A DNA stretch of 64,000 nucleotides from Sesamum alatum (GCA_034509735.1 JACGWO010000008.1:11109864-11173863); one strand, 5' to 3'. Positions 22,054 through 35,150 are shown, counted from the stretch's first letter. A program made the numbers and translations. The notes: a model not told the origin generated them from the sequence alone.

Positions 22054-24270
22054 TGAAGGACAAACGGATCCACCCGGAAGCGCGAGCGGATGCGCTGAAG
22101 CGAAATTATGTAAATTGAAATTGTATAAATAAATGCATAGTCTATCAATCCCAAGGGGTGTACCCTTGGGTGCTTAACCAGGCGTTCGAGGTCGGATGTT
22201 TCAATATATATAAAATGAATATTTTACATAGGGCATAGAATAAAAATGTAAACTACTAAAGCGTAAAACAAATGATACCTTTGTAGTTTAACTCTTGATT
22301 GGCTACAAGCTTTGTTCTCTTCGTAAACGTTCACCAAGTTCAAAGCGTATGAACTTTTCTAAAGGTTATCCACACCACACCGGAAGAGATCCTCGTTTTC
22401 CTTGCTAGAAGAAAACGGATATAGGGAGGGGTTGGTTTAAGAAGATCAACATTATCAATTAGTGTCCTTCTTAAACTCACTTTGTTCTTCCAATTGATCC
22501 AAGATCAAATGAAAAACACAAGTGTAGAGAGGGAGAGTGGCCGAGAGTTGAGGGAGAGAGGTGTGAATTTTTCTTCTTCTTTTTCCTAGAAAAAGATGAA
22601 TTATGATTCTCTTGCAATGATGTTATGTATATACTCATATATATACAAAGTTAATGTGATTATTGGAATGTGTCTAGGTTTATCCAAGGATGTCTAGATA
22701 CATCCCAATGAATCCCACTAATTCTTCAATCAAGCCTACCATCTCTTAAGGTATGATTAAATCATACCAAAAGAGAGAGGCTTGATTGGAATTGATTTGT
22801 CTTTTACCAAAAGAGACAAGTCAACCAAGTCAAGCTCTAGCATGGCCGATTTTTGCTCCCTCCAAGGTGGCATTTTCAGCCATGCCCAATTAAGGAAGAA
22901 GTCCAACTTCTTCCTATTCCAAAAGTGGAATTAACACACCTCTCGGGTCAAAATTTAATGGACCGAGTTCCACTATAATCCAATTACGACAAACCTAAAA
23001 TTAAATCACATTTAATTCAAGGTCCAGTTAAATAATTCCCATTGATCTTTTAATACAATTAAAAGATCCAATATCCCAACTTTCTATGTCAATCGATAAA
23101 TTCCATTTACCAATCAAACTGGGCCCCGATACAATATCGGCCCGTCCATCCAAGGGACAATCCTTAAGTAATCCAATTACTTAACTATCCTATGAAATTG
23201 ACTCCAAGCCAATTTCTCTTCCTTCTCGGTGATTTGTGTGTGACCCTTTAGGTTCACCCTCAGCTAGACTGGTCCGTGTCCAATAAGGGCCCGTTACCAT
23301 GGGTGGCCATCTAGCAACGGTCCATGGCACTAGAGACTAGGTAGATGTGGGCGTGAACATTTAGGCGCCGATTCCGTACGGGTATGGTCCTTCCGTTTAC
23401 CTTCTCCCAGCCTTAGTCTAGGGTATGGAATTGGGTGTCGGTTCTCATCCTTGCTAGGCAACTATGCTTAATACTCGACACTACGCATGCCTCATTGCAT
23501 CGACATAGGAAACCATTTCCCGTTCGACCAACCACTGTGGCCACAGGTTTAAGCAGCATCAACGTGTCTCCGAGTGCATAGGAGATACCTCTGCAACTTA
23601 CTAACAAGGGACGGATCCTCTTCTTGGAACCCACTGTCCTCGTTACACATTCTGACTGCACTGGACAAGGCTTAAAATGATCATCTTATAGAATGATCAC
23701 CTCTTGCCAGATCCAAGATACAGTCATCTTGTGCACATGACTGTCATGGTTCCTCAAGTCTAAGGACTACTCTCGTACTATTGGAACCGGGAAAATCCAA
23801 TCATACCGACTAAGCCTCCAAAGCTTCCATATGATGATCCCCGCGAGTCAATTCAGTCGGCTCGACCCACTCGACCAACCCATCAAGATCGTGTAGGCAT
23901 CCCACGCCTGTCGTCGATGAAACACGACACTCATCCAATGAACACGACTATTGGTGCAAGTCTCTATAGGACTCTCGATGCCCTGTCCGAGGTCCTCGAC
24001 TTGGAACGTTTCAGACCCACTCTTTATCTGTTGGTTTCATGACCACCATCCAATGCGTGGCCCAACTGCATGAGTTGTTAATCATGGTCTGTAGGCTTTG
24101 CTGCGACATATGTAAATACCATTTTAGCATATGAAAAATGAGCGCAACAAAGAAAGTACCAAAGGTAACGAATACTCATTTTATTCATTACTTAATATTG
24201 CATTACGTCAAGTTGTCAAATAAGTTACAAAATGCCAAACCTATTGGCTTTCTCGTCACCTATTCTAACA
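22054..24270 (-). repeat. 3' LTR of element B
   Basis: 2217 bp; on the minus strand from TGTTAGAATAGGTGACG to TTTGTCCTTCA. The purine tract adjoins at 24271. The 11-bp inverted repeat of A-type LTRs is at about 23044-23068 with loop ACA. Confidence 0.93.
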
Positions 24271-24284
24271 ACCTCCCACTTGAC
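24271..24284 (-). other. Polypurine tract of element B
   Basis: Minus-strand GTCAAGTGGGAGGT between pol stop and 3' LTR. Confidence 0.8.
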
Positions 24285-25870
24285 CTAAACCCAATCACCC
24301 ATTGACCTCAAACCCATTTTATCCAGATGCTGAGTATGGGCAACTTGCGACACGGTCTTAGTAAGTGGATCTGCTATGTTTTTTTAGGAACTGACTCAGT
24401 CCATCCGAACGTCACCCTGCTAACCATCTCTCTGAGCAGATGGTAGCGTCTAAGAATATGCTTGGATCGGTGATGAGATTTCAGTTCCTTTGCTTGCGCT
24501 ATGGCTTTGTTGTTATCGCAGAAGATAACCACTGGCTCAGCGATGCTAGGCACTGCACCCAACTCTTGGATGTAGCTCTTCATCCAAACCGTCTCCTTAG
24601 CAGCTTCCGAAGCTGCTATGTATTTAGACTTTGTGGTGGAGTCCGCCGTGGTAGCCTATTTGGAACTCTTCCAAGCAACCACGCCACCATTTAGTTTGAA
24701 CACAAAACCAGTCTGAGACTTGGCATCATCATCATCCGACTGAAAGGTAGCGTCGCTATAGCCTTTCAATATCAATTCTCTACACGTAGATCAAGAACAT
24801 GTCCTTAGTCCTTTTCAGGTACTTTAGGATAGTTTTGACCGCACTCTAATGTGCCTCCCCGACACACGACTGATATCCACTAGTCACGCTCAAAGCGAAA
24901 GCCACATCAGGTCTAGTACACTGGACAACGTACTGAATGTTGCCTACGGCAGAAGCATAGGGGATGTCCAACATCCGTTTAAGCTCCTCATCAGTCTTAG
25001 GAGATTACTTCTTTGACAACTAATTCATGCCTCATAGGAAGGAATCCTCATTTTGAGTTCTCCATCTTGATTTCTTCAAGACTTCCTCAATGTATGAGGA
25101 CTGGGCCATTCCTAAATCCTTCTAGATCTATCCCTGTAGATCTTGATGCTAAGGATGTAGGATGCGTCGCCCATATCCTTCATGGAAAATTGTGTTGACA
25201 ACCAAGCTTTAGTGGTTCCCAACATCTTAGCATCATTCCCTATGAGCAAGATGTCATCCACGTAAAGCACCAAGAATGCAACCGAGCTCCCACTGATCTT
25301 CTTGTATACACAAGGATCGGACTCATTCTTGATGAAATCATATCCCCGTATAACTTCATCAAAACGTATGTTCCAGCTTCGGGAAGCTTGTTTGAGGCTA
25401 TAGATAGACCTTTGGAGACAGCAGACCTTCTGCTCTTCTCCAACAAATGTGAAACCTTCCGGTTGATCCATATAGATCTCTTCCTCTACAAAACCATTGA
25501 GGAAGGCGGTTTTCACGTCCATCTGCCATATTCATAGTCAAACCATGTTTGCTATGGCAAGCAGTATCCGAATGGACTTAGCCATTGCTACAGGCGAGTA
25601 GGTTTCTCAACATCAACCCGGGTCGTTGAGTGTAACCTTTCGCCACAAGCCTGGCTTTGATGGTTGTAATCTCCCCATCAGCACCAAGCTTACGTTTGTA
25701 GACCCATTTACACCCTACGGGTTTTACCCCTTTGGTGGGTCCACTAGGGTCCAAACCTGGTTTGCACCCATCGAGTCCATCTTGGATTTCATCGCCTCAA
25801 GCCACTTATCCGAATCGATGTCCGACATCACTTCTCCATACGTCTTTGGATTATTATCCAACTGATCGGT
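24285..25870 (-). pseudogene. Element B reverse transcriptase and RNase H
   Basis: The reverse transcriptase frame at 25522-25112 holds MDVKTAFLNGFVEEEIYMDQPEGF and an intact YVDD at 25253-25264. It follows the open frame that ends near 25724, with a break between 25724 and 25522. Downstream of 25112 the frame is broken by small indels; the RNase H part (about 24800-24285) has one open piece at 24583-24374 and ends with a TAG at 24285-24287. The active site is preserved but the gene is disrupted. Confidence 0.88.
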
Positions 25871-26900
25871 CAGGCCCAGAAATCCATACCTATCAGGTGG
25901 TTGGGATACTCTGGCCGACCTACGGAGGACTGGTACATCATCAATGGGAACTACTGGCTCAGATGTCACTGCCGCCTCATGGGGTACCTCACTTGATTCC
26001 TCAAGGAGTACCTCATCGCGTCGACTATCCGATGGAAAATTCTTTTCCAAGAATACTGTGTTTCGTGAGACAAACACCTTTTGCTCGGAGGGATCATATA
26101 AATAATACCCCGCAGTTTCTTTCGGATATCCAACGAACCTGCATAAACTAGACCTAGAGTCCAGTTTATCTCCCACTAATCTCTTGACATATGCGGGGCA
26201 ACCCCACACTTTCAAATATTTGTAGGAGGCAGGCTTGCCATGCCATATCTCATATGGCGTCTGGGATGTCTTCTTAGATGGCGCCAAGTTCAAAAGTTTG
26301 GCCGCCGTCTCAAGAGCATATCCCAGAAGGATAAGGGGAGTTCGGTAAAACTCATCATGGATCGGACCATGTCCAACAAGGTCTGATTCCTCCTTTCAGC
26401 TGTGGTGTTCCAGGAGGGGTCCACTGAGAGAGAATTCTATTCTCTTTTAGATAATTGATAAATTCATCACTCAAATACTCTCTACCTCGATCCTACCGAA
26501 GAGCTTTGATCTTATGACCAATTTGGTTCTCTATTTCAAGTCTGTATTCCTTAAACCATCCAAAGGCTTTAGACTTGTACCTCATCGGGTAAACATAACC
26601 ATACCGTGAGTGATTATCGGTAAAGGTTATGAAGTACGATCACCCACCTCTAGCTTGAGTATTTAATGGGCCACAAACGTCTGTATGGATCAAATCCAAT
26701 AGACCATTGGCTAGCGTACTTTTTCCAACAAAGGGTTTCTTTGTCATCTTTCCCTTTAAACAGGATTCACAGGTCAGTAGGTCGTCCAAATCGTCTATTT
26801 CTAGACTCTTTGAGTCCACCAACCTTCTTATCCTATATTTAGAAATATGACCTAACCTCGCATGCCAAATCTCCTTTACCAAGGACGGGGATTGATACAA
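25724..26900 (-). pseudogene. Element B integrase
   Basis: Pre-integrase and first catalytic block lie at 26900-26640 (ACLKGKMTKK-like Cys pair, HTDVCGPL). The second Asp/Glu blocks at about 26500-26380 are broken by indels. The C-terminal part with SQTPYEIWHGKPASYKY is open from 26293 and runs into the reverse transcriptase start. Confidence 0.85.
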
Positions 26901-28020
26901 TATTCTTAATCATGTTAGGTACATAGAAACAGTCGTTCAATACAATCCTAACATGACTACTAATGGCTAACTCCATTGATCCTACGGCTTCTGCAGCAAC
27001 AGCCTTTCCATCGCCTAGCCTCAGGATCATCTCATCCTTGGTTAGCCTTCTACTTCTTTGCAGTGCCTGCAAATCATTGCAGATATGAGCACCACACCTG
27101 GTATCCAATACCCATGTAGCAGAATTAGTTTTCATGTTTACTTCAACCACAAACATACCTGGATTGGAGAGGAGTTGTGGGCACTCCCTCTTCCAATGCC
27201 CCTTACCTTGGCAATGCATGCAGACATCATTTGCCTTGGACCGCTGAGAACCACGGGCCTTCCCTTTCCGTTTGCCCATTCCCACCGGGGCAACAGGGGG
27301 GCTAGGACCGCGAGCTGGGGCCGCAACCGTCTTCCCGTTTCCCTTCTTCCTCTTCCAATGTCTGGCCCTTTTGCCATTCGCCTTGGAGGTCCAAGCCTCT
27401 CCTATTAATACCGCCGACGCCAACTTGTGGGTCGTAGCCTCGTATTGCACCAGCAAGTTGATCAACTCATAAATAGACTTCTCAAGTCCGTTGATGTTGT
27501 AGTTTACAACAAACGGGTCATAAGACAGAGGAAGCGACTGGAGGATCACGTCAATGTATGTGTCATTGTTAAGCCCAACTTTAAGGTCCTCGAGCTTATC
27601 CACTAGGGAAAGCATCTTGACCCCATGACTTTGTGCAGACGCTCTTTCAGTCAGCTTGGTTCCAAAGAATGCTTTTGTGGCGGCATATCTAATATGCCTC
27701 TCCGGAACCGCATAAACCTCGATCATGCGAAGCATTATGGTGGAGACGTTGTCCAACCTCTCATATTGCTTCTGGATCTTGTTAGACATCGAAGCCAATA
27801 TGATACTGCGTACTTTTCGGTTGTCCTCATGCCATTTCTCGAACGTCAAACGTTCTTCTGGCGTGGACCTCTCCGAAAAGTCGCTCGGCGGCGGCTCGTC
27901 CAAGACGTAGCCTTGGTTCTCGAAACCGAGGACAATCCTCAGGTTTCTCAGCCAGTCCGAGTACTTCATTCCGTTAAACTTATTAGTCTCAAGTATCATG
28001 GTCAATGGATTCTTAGACAT
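26839..28020 (-). pseudogene. Element B gag and protease (DTG changed to DTR, internal deletion)
   Basis: Long open frame with gag start MSKNPLTMILETNKFNGMKYSDWLR; I place the start at 28020, not at the upstream ATG at 28056, because MSKNPL is the shared start. The knuckle CMHCQGKGHWKREC is intact. The protease motif reads LDTRCGAH, replacing the Gly after the catalytic Asp-Thr, which should inactivate it. About 170 bp between protease and pre-integrase are deleted, fusing VSIPVLGKGD to the middle of the WHARLGH region. Confidence 0.88.
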
Positions 28021-28374
28021 ATCTACATTTATAAAATCTAAAGCAGAAATCAGCAAATGATGGTAATATTATTATTCAAGTTGAAGTCATGGTCTTTTAG
28101 TCTTTAACCCTTCCACTATTTATATGAAAGTCCACCACTCTCAAGTGGAGTTTCGAGAAACCATTTCCTAGTGGGCTTGGGATCCACAAGCGTGATCTCC
28201 ATGTCCCGCTTTTACGATTCACATAAAGAAAACCTCATGGGAGATATCCAATATCATTCTCATCCAATGAGATTCCCAAGATATTTTGCCTCACCTATTC
28301 ACATGGTTCTGAGGACTCCAAGTGAACCATGTTACTCAGTGTTGGGCCCGACCCATCAACCAAATCATGCCTCA

Positions 28375-28412
28375 ACTGTCGCCCCCCACGACTCGTGAGA
28401 CAGGGAAACAGT
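28375..28412 (-). other. Predicted stem-loop 2 in B leader
   Basis: On the minus strand ACTGTTTCCC pairs with GGGCGACAGT (8 Watson-Crick, one wobble, one mismatch) around TGTCTCACGAGTCGTGGG. Confidence 0.5.
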
Positions 28413-28458
28413 GATTGCAATCTCTTTGTTCACAACAATGGTGCAGCTTTCCCCTAGT

Positions 28459-28492
28459 CCAAGTGTGCCATGACTCGTGAGACCACACTTGG
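28459..28492 (-). other. Predicted stem-loop 1 in B leader
   Basis: CCAAGTGTG and CACACTTGG, the same perfect arms as in A, around a 16-nt loop with one change (GTCTCACGAGTCATGG on the minus strand). Confidence 0.65.
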
Positions 28493-28756
28493 GTAGTGGT
28501 AGCTTTCTCACCACATTGCTGTGGATGGAAGGCTCGAACTGATCAAAATACCATTTTGATCCAAGTCCGCTCTGGGCCTAATATTTAATTTGGTCCAACA
28601 AAATTAGAGTTTAGATAATGACCGAGACCTCATCACATTAAGTGTTTTAGCATGTATAAATATCCAAAATTCATTAAAGCGTGTAAATAAATCCGCTGCA
28701 TACAGAAAACATAGCATAGCCCTATTAGGATGATCACAAGCCCAACCTATGCGACC

Positions 28757-28772
28757 CACTGAGCCCGTAGTG
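28757..28772 (-). other. Predicted stem-loop 3 in B leader
   Basis: CACT/AGTG plus a closing wobble around CGGGCT (minus strand). Confidence 0.45.
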
Positions 28773-29435
28773 CGTCTATGGTCTGTCTAGGGTCGTCCTA
28801 TATTATTACAAAAGTAATAAACCCATTGTCATTCCAATGGGCCTTGTGGCTCTTCTTGTTTCACGCCTTGATGTTACACCTTCGGTCTCCGACTCCATGG
28901 GCTTTGTCAAAAATAAAACCTCACCAAAGAACTATCTACTCTCATTACATATGAAAGTAATACATGGAAATTTACAAACAAGTCTTAACATCATGAGGCC
29001 AATAAAAACGGGAGATGATAGCCCCAAAAAAAGAGGCACATAGGCCCCACCTGACAAAAATGTAAATAAAACTTCATACATCCATATACAAGGTCTGGGG
29101 CTCTTGTCATCATCTCATATTGATCCATCAAATACATATAACATAATTATACCAAATAATCATGCTTAACCATGGATATTCAAAATATCCAAGTGATGTC
29201 TAACATCACAAGGTATAAATATACAAATAATATGCAAAGATCAAATTTCAAATTCAATAGACATTAATACAATGCATCCAATGTATGTGTTAAACCCAAA
29301 TTAATTAAGCAAATTTGATCTAAGAAAAAAATCAAATAATTCCAAAATCAAATATGCAAAATTAATTCATTTTCAGAATAATGTGAAGAAATCCTAGAAA
29401 ATCCAATGTTTCAGAAAATGTCGAAAAACGGCACA

Positions 29436-29752
29436 AAACGGCCCAGCCGTTGTGCCTGCCGGCTGCCCGCACGCATAGGGCTATGCGCGCGCGCACACAG
29501 GCAGCCACCCTGCGCGCCTTGCTCGAGCGCGCCCTGTGCAGCGCTGGCCAAGCAACCAGCACCTGCGCACGGTGTGCGCGCATGCAGGCCGTGTGCGCAA
29601 GCGCCTGCCTACGCGGCCACCCCTGGCACACACGCTAGCAGGCATGCCGGCCAGGCTGAGCGCAGGTGTGAGCCTGCGCGCGCCCGACCCGCGCGCCCGC
29701 TAGCCAGTGGCCGACCGGCAGGGGCGGCAGCCAACTGCTGCCGCTACTGTCC
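29436..29752 (-). other. GC-rich leader block of element B
   Basis: About 315 bp, starting about 250 bp after the LTR on the element strand. Overlapping open frames on both strands are compositional. Confidence 0.7.
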
Positions 29753-29991
29753 GTTTTTAAATGGTTTTTTTTATCTTTTCCTTTCAGCTATAATATACAA
29801 TATAAACTGAAAATAAACATGCAATTTTAAGATCCAATCTTATAAAAATCGCATGCATAATCTCCATTAAAATTAAACAAATGAACAATCATATTGATTC
29901 ATATATTCATACAACAACACATGCTCGTAAAGCCGTAAAAGCAAGTAGATCATGCCAAGCACATAGATCTATGTCCCTTACACCGAATCGG

Positions 29992-30003
29992 GCTCTAATA
30001 CCA
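29992..30003 (-). other. Primer binding site of element B (tRNA-iMet, one mismatch)
   Basis: Minus-strand TGGTATTAGAGC, one transition from the consensus, two bases from the LTR end at 30006. Confidence 0.85.
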
Positions 30004-30005
30004 CT

Positions 30006-31810
30006 TGAAGGACAAGCGAATCCGCTCGGGAGCACGAGCGAAAGCGTGGAAGCGAAATTACGTAAATTTAAATCGCATAAATAAACACATAATCTATAAA
30101 TCCCGAGGGGTGTACCCTTGGGTGCTCAACCGGGCGTTCGATGTAGGATGTATCAATATATATAAAACGAATATTGTACATAGGACGTTGAATAAAAACG
30201 TAAAGTACTAAAGCATAAAACAAATTATACCTTTGTAGTTTAACTCTTAATCGGCTACAAGCTTTCTTCCTCTCTGGAAGCGTTCACCAAGTTCAAAGTA
30301 TATGAACTTCTCTAAAGGTTATCCACACCACACTGGAAGAGATTCTCGTTTTTCTTGCTAATAGAAAATGGATCTAGGGAGGATTTGGTTTAAGAAGATC
30401 AACACTATCAATTAGTGTTCTTCTTAAACTCACTTTGTTCTTCCAATTGATTCCAAGATCAAATGAAGAACACAAGTGTGGAGAGGGAGAGTGGCCGAGA
30501 GTTGAGGGGGAGAGGTGTGAATTTTTCTTCTTCTTTTTCCTAGAAAAGGATGAATTATGATTCTCTTGCAATGATGTTATGTATATACTCATATATATAC
30601 AAAGTTAATGTGATTATTGGAATGTGTCTAGGTTCATCCAAGGATGTCTAGATACATCACAATCAATCCCACTAATTCTTTAATCAAGCCTACCATCTTT
30701 TAAGGTATGATTAAAGCATACCAAAAGAGAGAGGTCAAAATTGAACGGACCGGGTTTTTCCTATTCCAAAAGGGGAATTAACACACCTCTCGGGTCAAAA
30801 TTGAACGAACCAGGTTCCACTGTAATCCAATTACGACAAACCCAAAATTAAATCAAATCTAATTCAAGGTCCACTTAAATAATTTTCATTGATCTTTTAA
30901 TCCAATTAAAAGATCCAACTTCTCAACTTTCTATGTTAATCGATAAATCCCATTTACCGATCAAACGGGGGCCTGATACAATATCGGTTCGTCCATCCAA
31001 TGGACAATCCCTTAAGTAATCCAATTGCTTAACTATCCTATGAAATTGAATCCAAGCCAATTTCTCCACCTTCTCAGTGATTTGTGTGTGACCCTTTAGG
31101 TTCACCCTCAGCTAGACTTGGGTCCGTGTCCAACAAGGGCCTGTTACCATGGGTGGTCGTCTAGCAACGGTCCATGACACTAGAGACTAGATGAATGTTG
31201 GCGGGAACATTTAGGCGCTGATTCCGTACGGGTACGGTCCTTCCATCTACCGTCTCCCGGCCTTAGTCTAGGGTATGGAATTGGGCGTCGGTTCCCATCC
31301 TTGACTAGGCATTTATGCTTAATACTCGAGACTACGCATGCCTCATTGCATCGACACAGAAAACCATTTCCCGTTCGACCAACCACTGTGGCCACAGGTT
31401 TAAGTAGCATGAATGTATCTCCGAGTGTATAGGAGATACCTCTGTCACATACTGATAGGGGACGGATCCTCTTTTTGAAACCCACCATCCTCTCTACACA
31501 TTCTGACTGCACTGGACAAGACTTAAAATGATCATCTTGCAAAATGATCACCTTTCGTCAGATCCAAGATATAGTCATCCTGTGCATGTGGCTGCCATGG
31601 TTCCTCAAGTTTGAGGAGTACTCGCGTACTATCGGAATTGGGAAAATACTAATCATACCGACCAAGCCTCCAAGGCATCAATATGATGATCCCTGCGAGT
31701 CAGTTCAGTCGGCTCGACCCAGTCGACCAACCCATCAAGATCGTGTAGTGTCCCACACTTGTCGCCGATGAAACACGACACTCATCCAATGAACACGACT
31801 CTTGGTGCAA
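30006..31810 (-). repeat. 5' LTR of element B (5' part deleted)
   Basis: A-type LTR with a normal TCCTTCA end at 30006. The match to other A-type LTRs stops at CTTGGTGCAA (31810), leaving out about 500 bp of U3 including the LTR start. Confidence 0.88.
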
Positions 31811-32009
31811 CCTTCTAAATCGTCCACGTAATCTACCGGATCTTGATCCCCGTGCTAGCAAGAAATCCGGAGGAATTTGGGATGGAAAATCGACCTAGCG
31901 TTATAAATAAACGTGATCGATTCGTCTAGAGTTAACTTGTATCAAAGACAAGGAACTAGGCTAACTTGGAGTGAAGAGAGGAAGGGGAGGAGACTGGGAG
32001 AGATGGTGC

Positions 32010-32051
<42 letters not shown>

Positions 32052-33517
32052 TATGTGTGCATGAGATGATCACCTTGTGTGTGTGTGTCTCTTTAAGAAT
32101 TTATAGGAAAGGAATTCTCCTATTCCTCTTCAAAAATCTCATTAAGAGGCATAGGTTGACTAGGATTTTGACCTAGTCAAATCCTAGTCAACTTAGGCTA
32201 AAGACCAAATCAAACTCTAATCTTGGCCCTTCATCTCTCCATTCAATCTCATCCATACATCACTTGATGGATTTTATGAAATATTTAAATCTAATTTAAA
32301 ATAATTCATTGGGCTTTCAATAATTAAAATAATTATTTTGTGCCGATTTCCTCAATTCTAATAAATCCCATTTATTAGTTAATTCCATTTAATCTAACTA
32401 TGAGAATTAACAATCCAAGAAAAGAGAACCAATTTATTCTAATTAAATTGTTCTATCTCTCGAAATTAATCCCAAATTAATTCCTCCATTATCGGTGGAT
32501 TGTGTGTAATTCTTTAGGTTCACCCTCAAATAGACTTGGCCGAATTTCCAATCATCCTATGACAGGAATTTGTCTGTCACCATGGTTGGTTGTCTAGCAA
32601 CGATCCATGGCACTAGAGACTAGGTGAATATTATGGCGTGAATGTTTTAGGTTCTTCAGTACGCTTGTCCTTCCGTCGACCACCTCACAGCTATAGTCTA
32701 GGGTATGGACATTAGATATCTGTACTCATTCTTGACTAAAGCCTTGGCTTGTCCACATCAAATGTCATAGGGATCTCATCCCACTGTTCAGTAACTGTGG
32801 CTACAAATTTACTGGAGGACGAGTCTCAGAGTGTAAGTGAGACATCACTGTCAATCCTTTTGACAAGAGACGGATCCTCTGTTAGGACCTACTGTTCACA
32901 CTACACACCTTGACTGCACTAGTAGAGCTTATGACAACTAAGTATCTCGACTTGGTAGCCTCTTGCCAAATCTAAGATACAAACATGGTGTGTATGTGAC
33001 CACAATAGTCCCTCAAGTCCGAGGACCAAACCCGCATTGTCAGAACTGGGAATCCATGTCATACCAACCAATTCACTCAAGGTTTACCATATGACGATTC
33101 CCACGAGTCACCTTAGTCAGCCGGCACCGAGCTGGCTAACCCACTAATATTACATGGACGACCCTCGTCACTTGTTGATGAAACGCGACTGCAATCGCTT
33201 AGTGCAAGTCTCAAGTGGACTCTCGATACCCTATCTCGAGGTCCTTTGACTCAGAGTATTTCAGACCGAACCACAGAAACTCATTTCATAACTTGCCATC
33301 CTATGCGCAGTCCAGTTTCTTAGATTAACCTTTCGGCCTGTGGGCTTTGTTCATGCATTGAATAGTTTATAATATAAAGCAGTAAGTGAACACAAATAAA
33401 ATATTAACGCCTAATATGAATATCACTTTTATTAATAATCTTTATTTAAACACCATATTGCCATAAATAGGTTACATAAGCCTAACAAGATTGGCTTCAC
33501 AGTCACCTATTCTAACA
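31811..33517 (-). repeat. Element D: truncated N-type LTR
   Basis: Minus-strand LTR starting TGTTAGAATAGGTGACTG at 33517, with the core block at about 32505-32625 and a TATA-like TATAAATT near 32100. The match to LTR J ends near 31811 in the GCTAGCACG...GATCAAGATC region, so about 250 bp of its 3' end are missing. It has no purine tract on its outer side and adjoins E integrase remnants, so it is a truncated solo LTR or the remaining end of a deleted element. Confidence 0.8.
32010..32060. repeat. GT microsatellite in D LTR
   Basis: (TG)n of about 17 units with a few interruptions. The N and J LTRs have short CA runs at the equivalent place (5320-5340, 53657-53674), so this is an expansion of an LTR feature. 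Confidence 0.85.
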
Positions 33518-34080
33518 AAAACCCTTCTGGTCTCGTGTATATAGTAACCTTCAAATGTCTTGTTGGTTCCAATCCAATAGACTATTGGCAGGCCCATTTT
33601 ATCCAACAAAAAGCTTTGCGGTCTTTCTTTCTGAGAAATGGCTTGTAAGCTATCGACTTAAATTATCTATTATTGGACTCTTTGAATCTTCCAACTTCCT
33701 CATCCTTAACTATGGGAAAACCATCCTAGCTTATGGATTCCAAATCTATAAGTATATTTTGATTATCCATTTATTTAATCATTTTATTTTGAGTTCATAT
33801 CAATTATGGGATAGTGCTAAGGACAATTATGTATCCAACCTAGCAGACAAGAATAGCCATTCTTTGTCAAATAAAGAAATTTTATTAATAAAATATATGT
33901 AACTCAAAAATTGTCCAACAATAAATAAGAACATACTTCAATCATACTAGGATACATAATTCCTGTCAAATTCTATCCTAACATGATCAATGCTACGCTA
34001 AACCTAACTAGTGATAGCCTATACAACAATAGCCCTACTAACGCTAAGCTCTTGGACTGTTTGTCTTAGCACTTCTCATC
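33518..34080 (-). pseudogene. Element E: decayed protease and pre-integrase region
   Basis: On the minus strand, fragments related to the pre-integrase block (KPFxGQ...SLLD around 33600) and a very degraded protease near 34070-34150 can be matched by eye to A and N. Many stops; the D LTR cuts it at 33517. Confidence 0.6.
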
Positions 34081-35016
34081 ACAAACTCTGCAAACCATTC
34101 GTAGATTATGATTTAAATTGTATCCAATACAAAAAAGTAAAACAATAGTCATGTTATTACTCAATTCAAATGTACCTTCGCCGGAGAGGAGTATAGAGAC
34201 ACTGCCTCTTCCAATGCCCCTTCTTACAGTTAATCCAAACGTCATTACGAATCCTTGACTGTCAAACCCTCTTCCTCTTTTCTTTACCCCCGCCCAACGT
34301 TGTAACAGGAGCACTCAAAGTGTGGTTGATGTTGTTATAGCCTTCTTCCTCTTTTGGCGTCATGTACCCTTGTTTTTCACCCTAAAGGTTGAAACCTCTC
34401 CCACTAGTATCGCCGGTACAGATATTCCAATCATTATCTTGTACTGGACCAACATATTTATCAACTCATGAAGGACTTTATCAAGCCCATTCATGTTATT
34501 TTGACGATAAATGCGTCAAATGAGAGAGGAAGAGCTGAAGGATCTCGTCGATGTACGTCTCTTTTTCAAGATCAACTTGGAGATCTTTGAGCTTCTCCAT
34601 GAGGGATAGCATCACTACTCCATCCTCGTGTATAGATGACCCTTCTGTCATCTTTGCTCCGAAGAATGCCTTTGTTGCAGCATATCTAACATGTTGCTTC
34701 GAGACTGCATAGACTCGCTGCATTCGAAGCATAATCGAGCCAACATCATCCAGCTTTTCGTACTGCTTCTGGATCTTGTTATTCATCGAGGGCAGTCTAA
34801 TGTTGCGGATCTACCGGTGGTCAGGTACGGCTTTGTGAACGCCAAACGTTCTTGAGGTATTGACCTTTCCGGCAAGGTCTGAGGAAGATCCTTATCCAAA
34901 ATGTACGTTTGGTTCTCGAAATCTATGACTATCTTAAGATTTTGCAGCCAGTCGTTGTAGTTTGTTCCCTCAAATTTATTATCCTCTAGTATTGGCATTA
35001 GTGGATTCTTAGACAT
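34081..35016 (-). pseudogene. Element E gag remnant
   Basis: Starts MSKNPLMPILEDNKFEGTNYNDWLQNLK at 35016. A frameshift near 34810 leads into NKIQKQYEKLDDVGSIMLRM from 34786. A degraded CX2CX4HX4C-like knuckle (KKGHWKRQC) lies near 34210-34240. This gag is more divergent than those of A, B and N, so E is an older relative. Confidence 0.85.
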
Positions 35017-35150
35017 CTACAATTAAATCGAAAAACATTAAGTAGATTATAGTAATAATATATTCAAGTTAAAACTTGGTCTTTAGTCATTAACCCCCCC
35101 ACTATTTCTACGAAAGCCCATCACTCTCAAATGGAGTTCTAGGAAATCAT
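35017..35150 (-). other. Element E leader stub
   Basis: About 130 bp matching the last part of the A/B leaders before gag, ending at the 3' end of LTR F. The remainder of the leader, and thus the stem-loop region, is absent. Confidence 0.7.

Larger units (their letters stand above)
28021..29991 (-). other. Untranslated leader of element B
   Basis: About 2 kb that aligns with the A leader through most of its length, including all three predicted stem-loops (28375-28412, 28459-28492, 28757-28772) and a GC-rich block at about 29436-29752. No conserved reading frame. Confidence 0.8.
22054..31810 (-). mobile_element. Element B: nearly complete minus-strand Ty1/copia element
   Basis: Reading right to left: truncated 5' LTR, primer site, leader with stem-loops, gag-protease, integrase, reverse transcriptase/RNase H, purine tract and complete 3' LTR. 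The LTRs are of the A type. The left end lies in the GC-rich leader block of C; the right end has lost about 500 bp at the junction with D, so the target duplication cannot be tested. Confidence 0.9.

Noticed and set aside
27625..28041. 138-codon plus-strand open frame
   Set aside because: It is antisense to the start of B gag; no independent similarity.
31913..32176. Open frame containing a Cys/Val run
   Set aside because: Created by the GT microsatellite in LTR D.
33555..33902. 115-codon plus-strand open frame
   Set aside because: Antisense to the decayed pre-integrase region of E.
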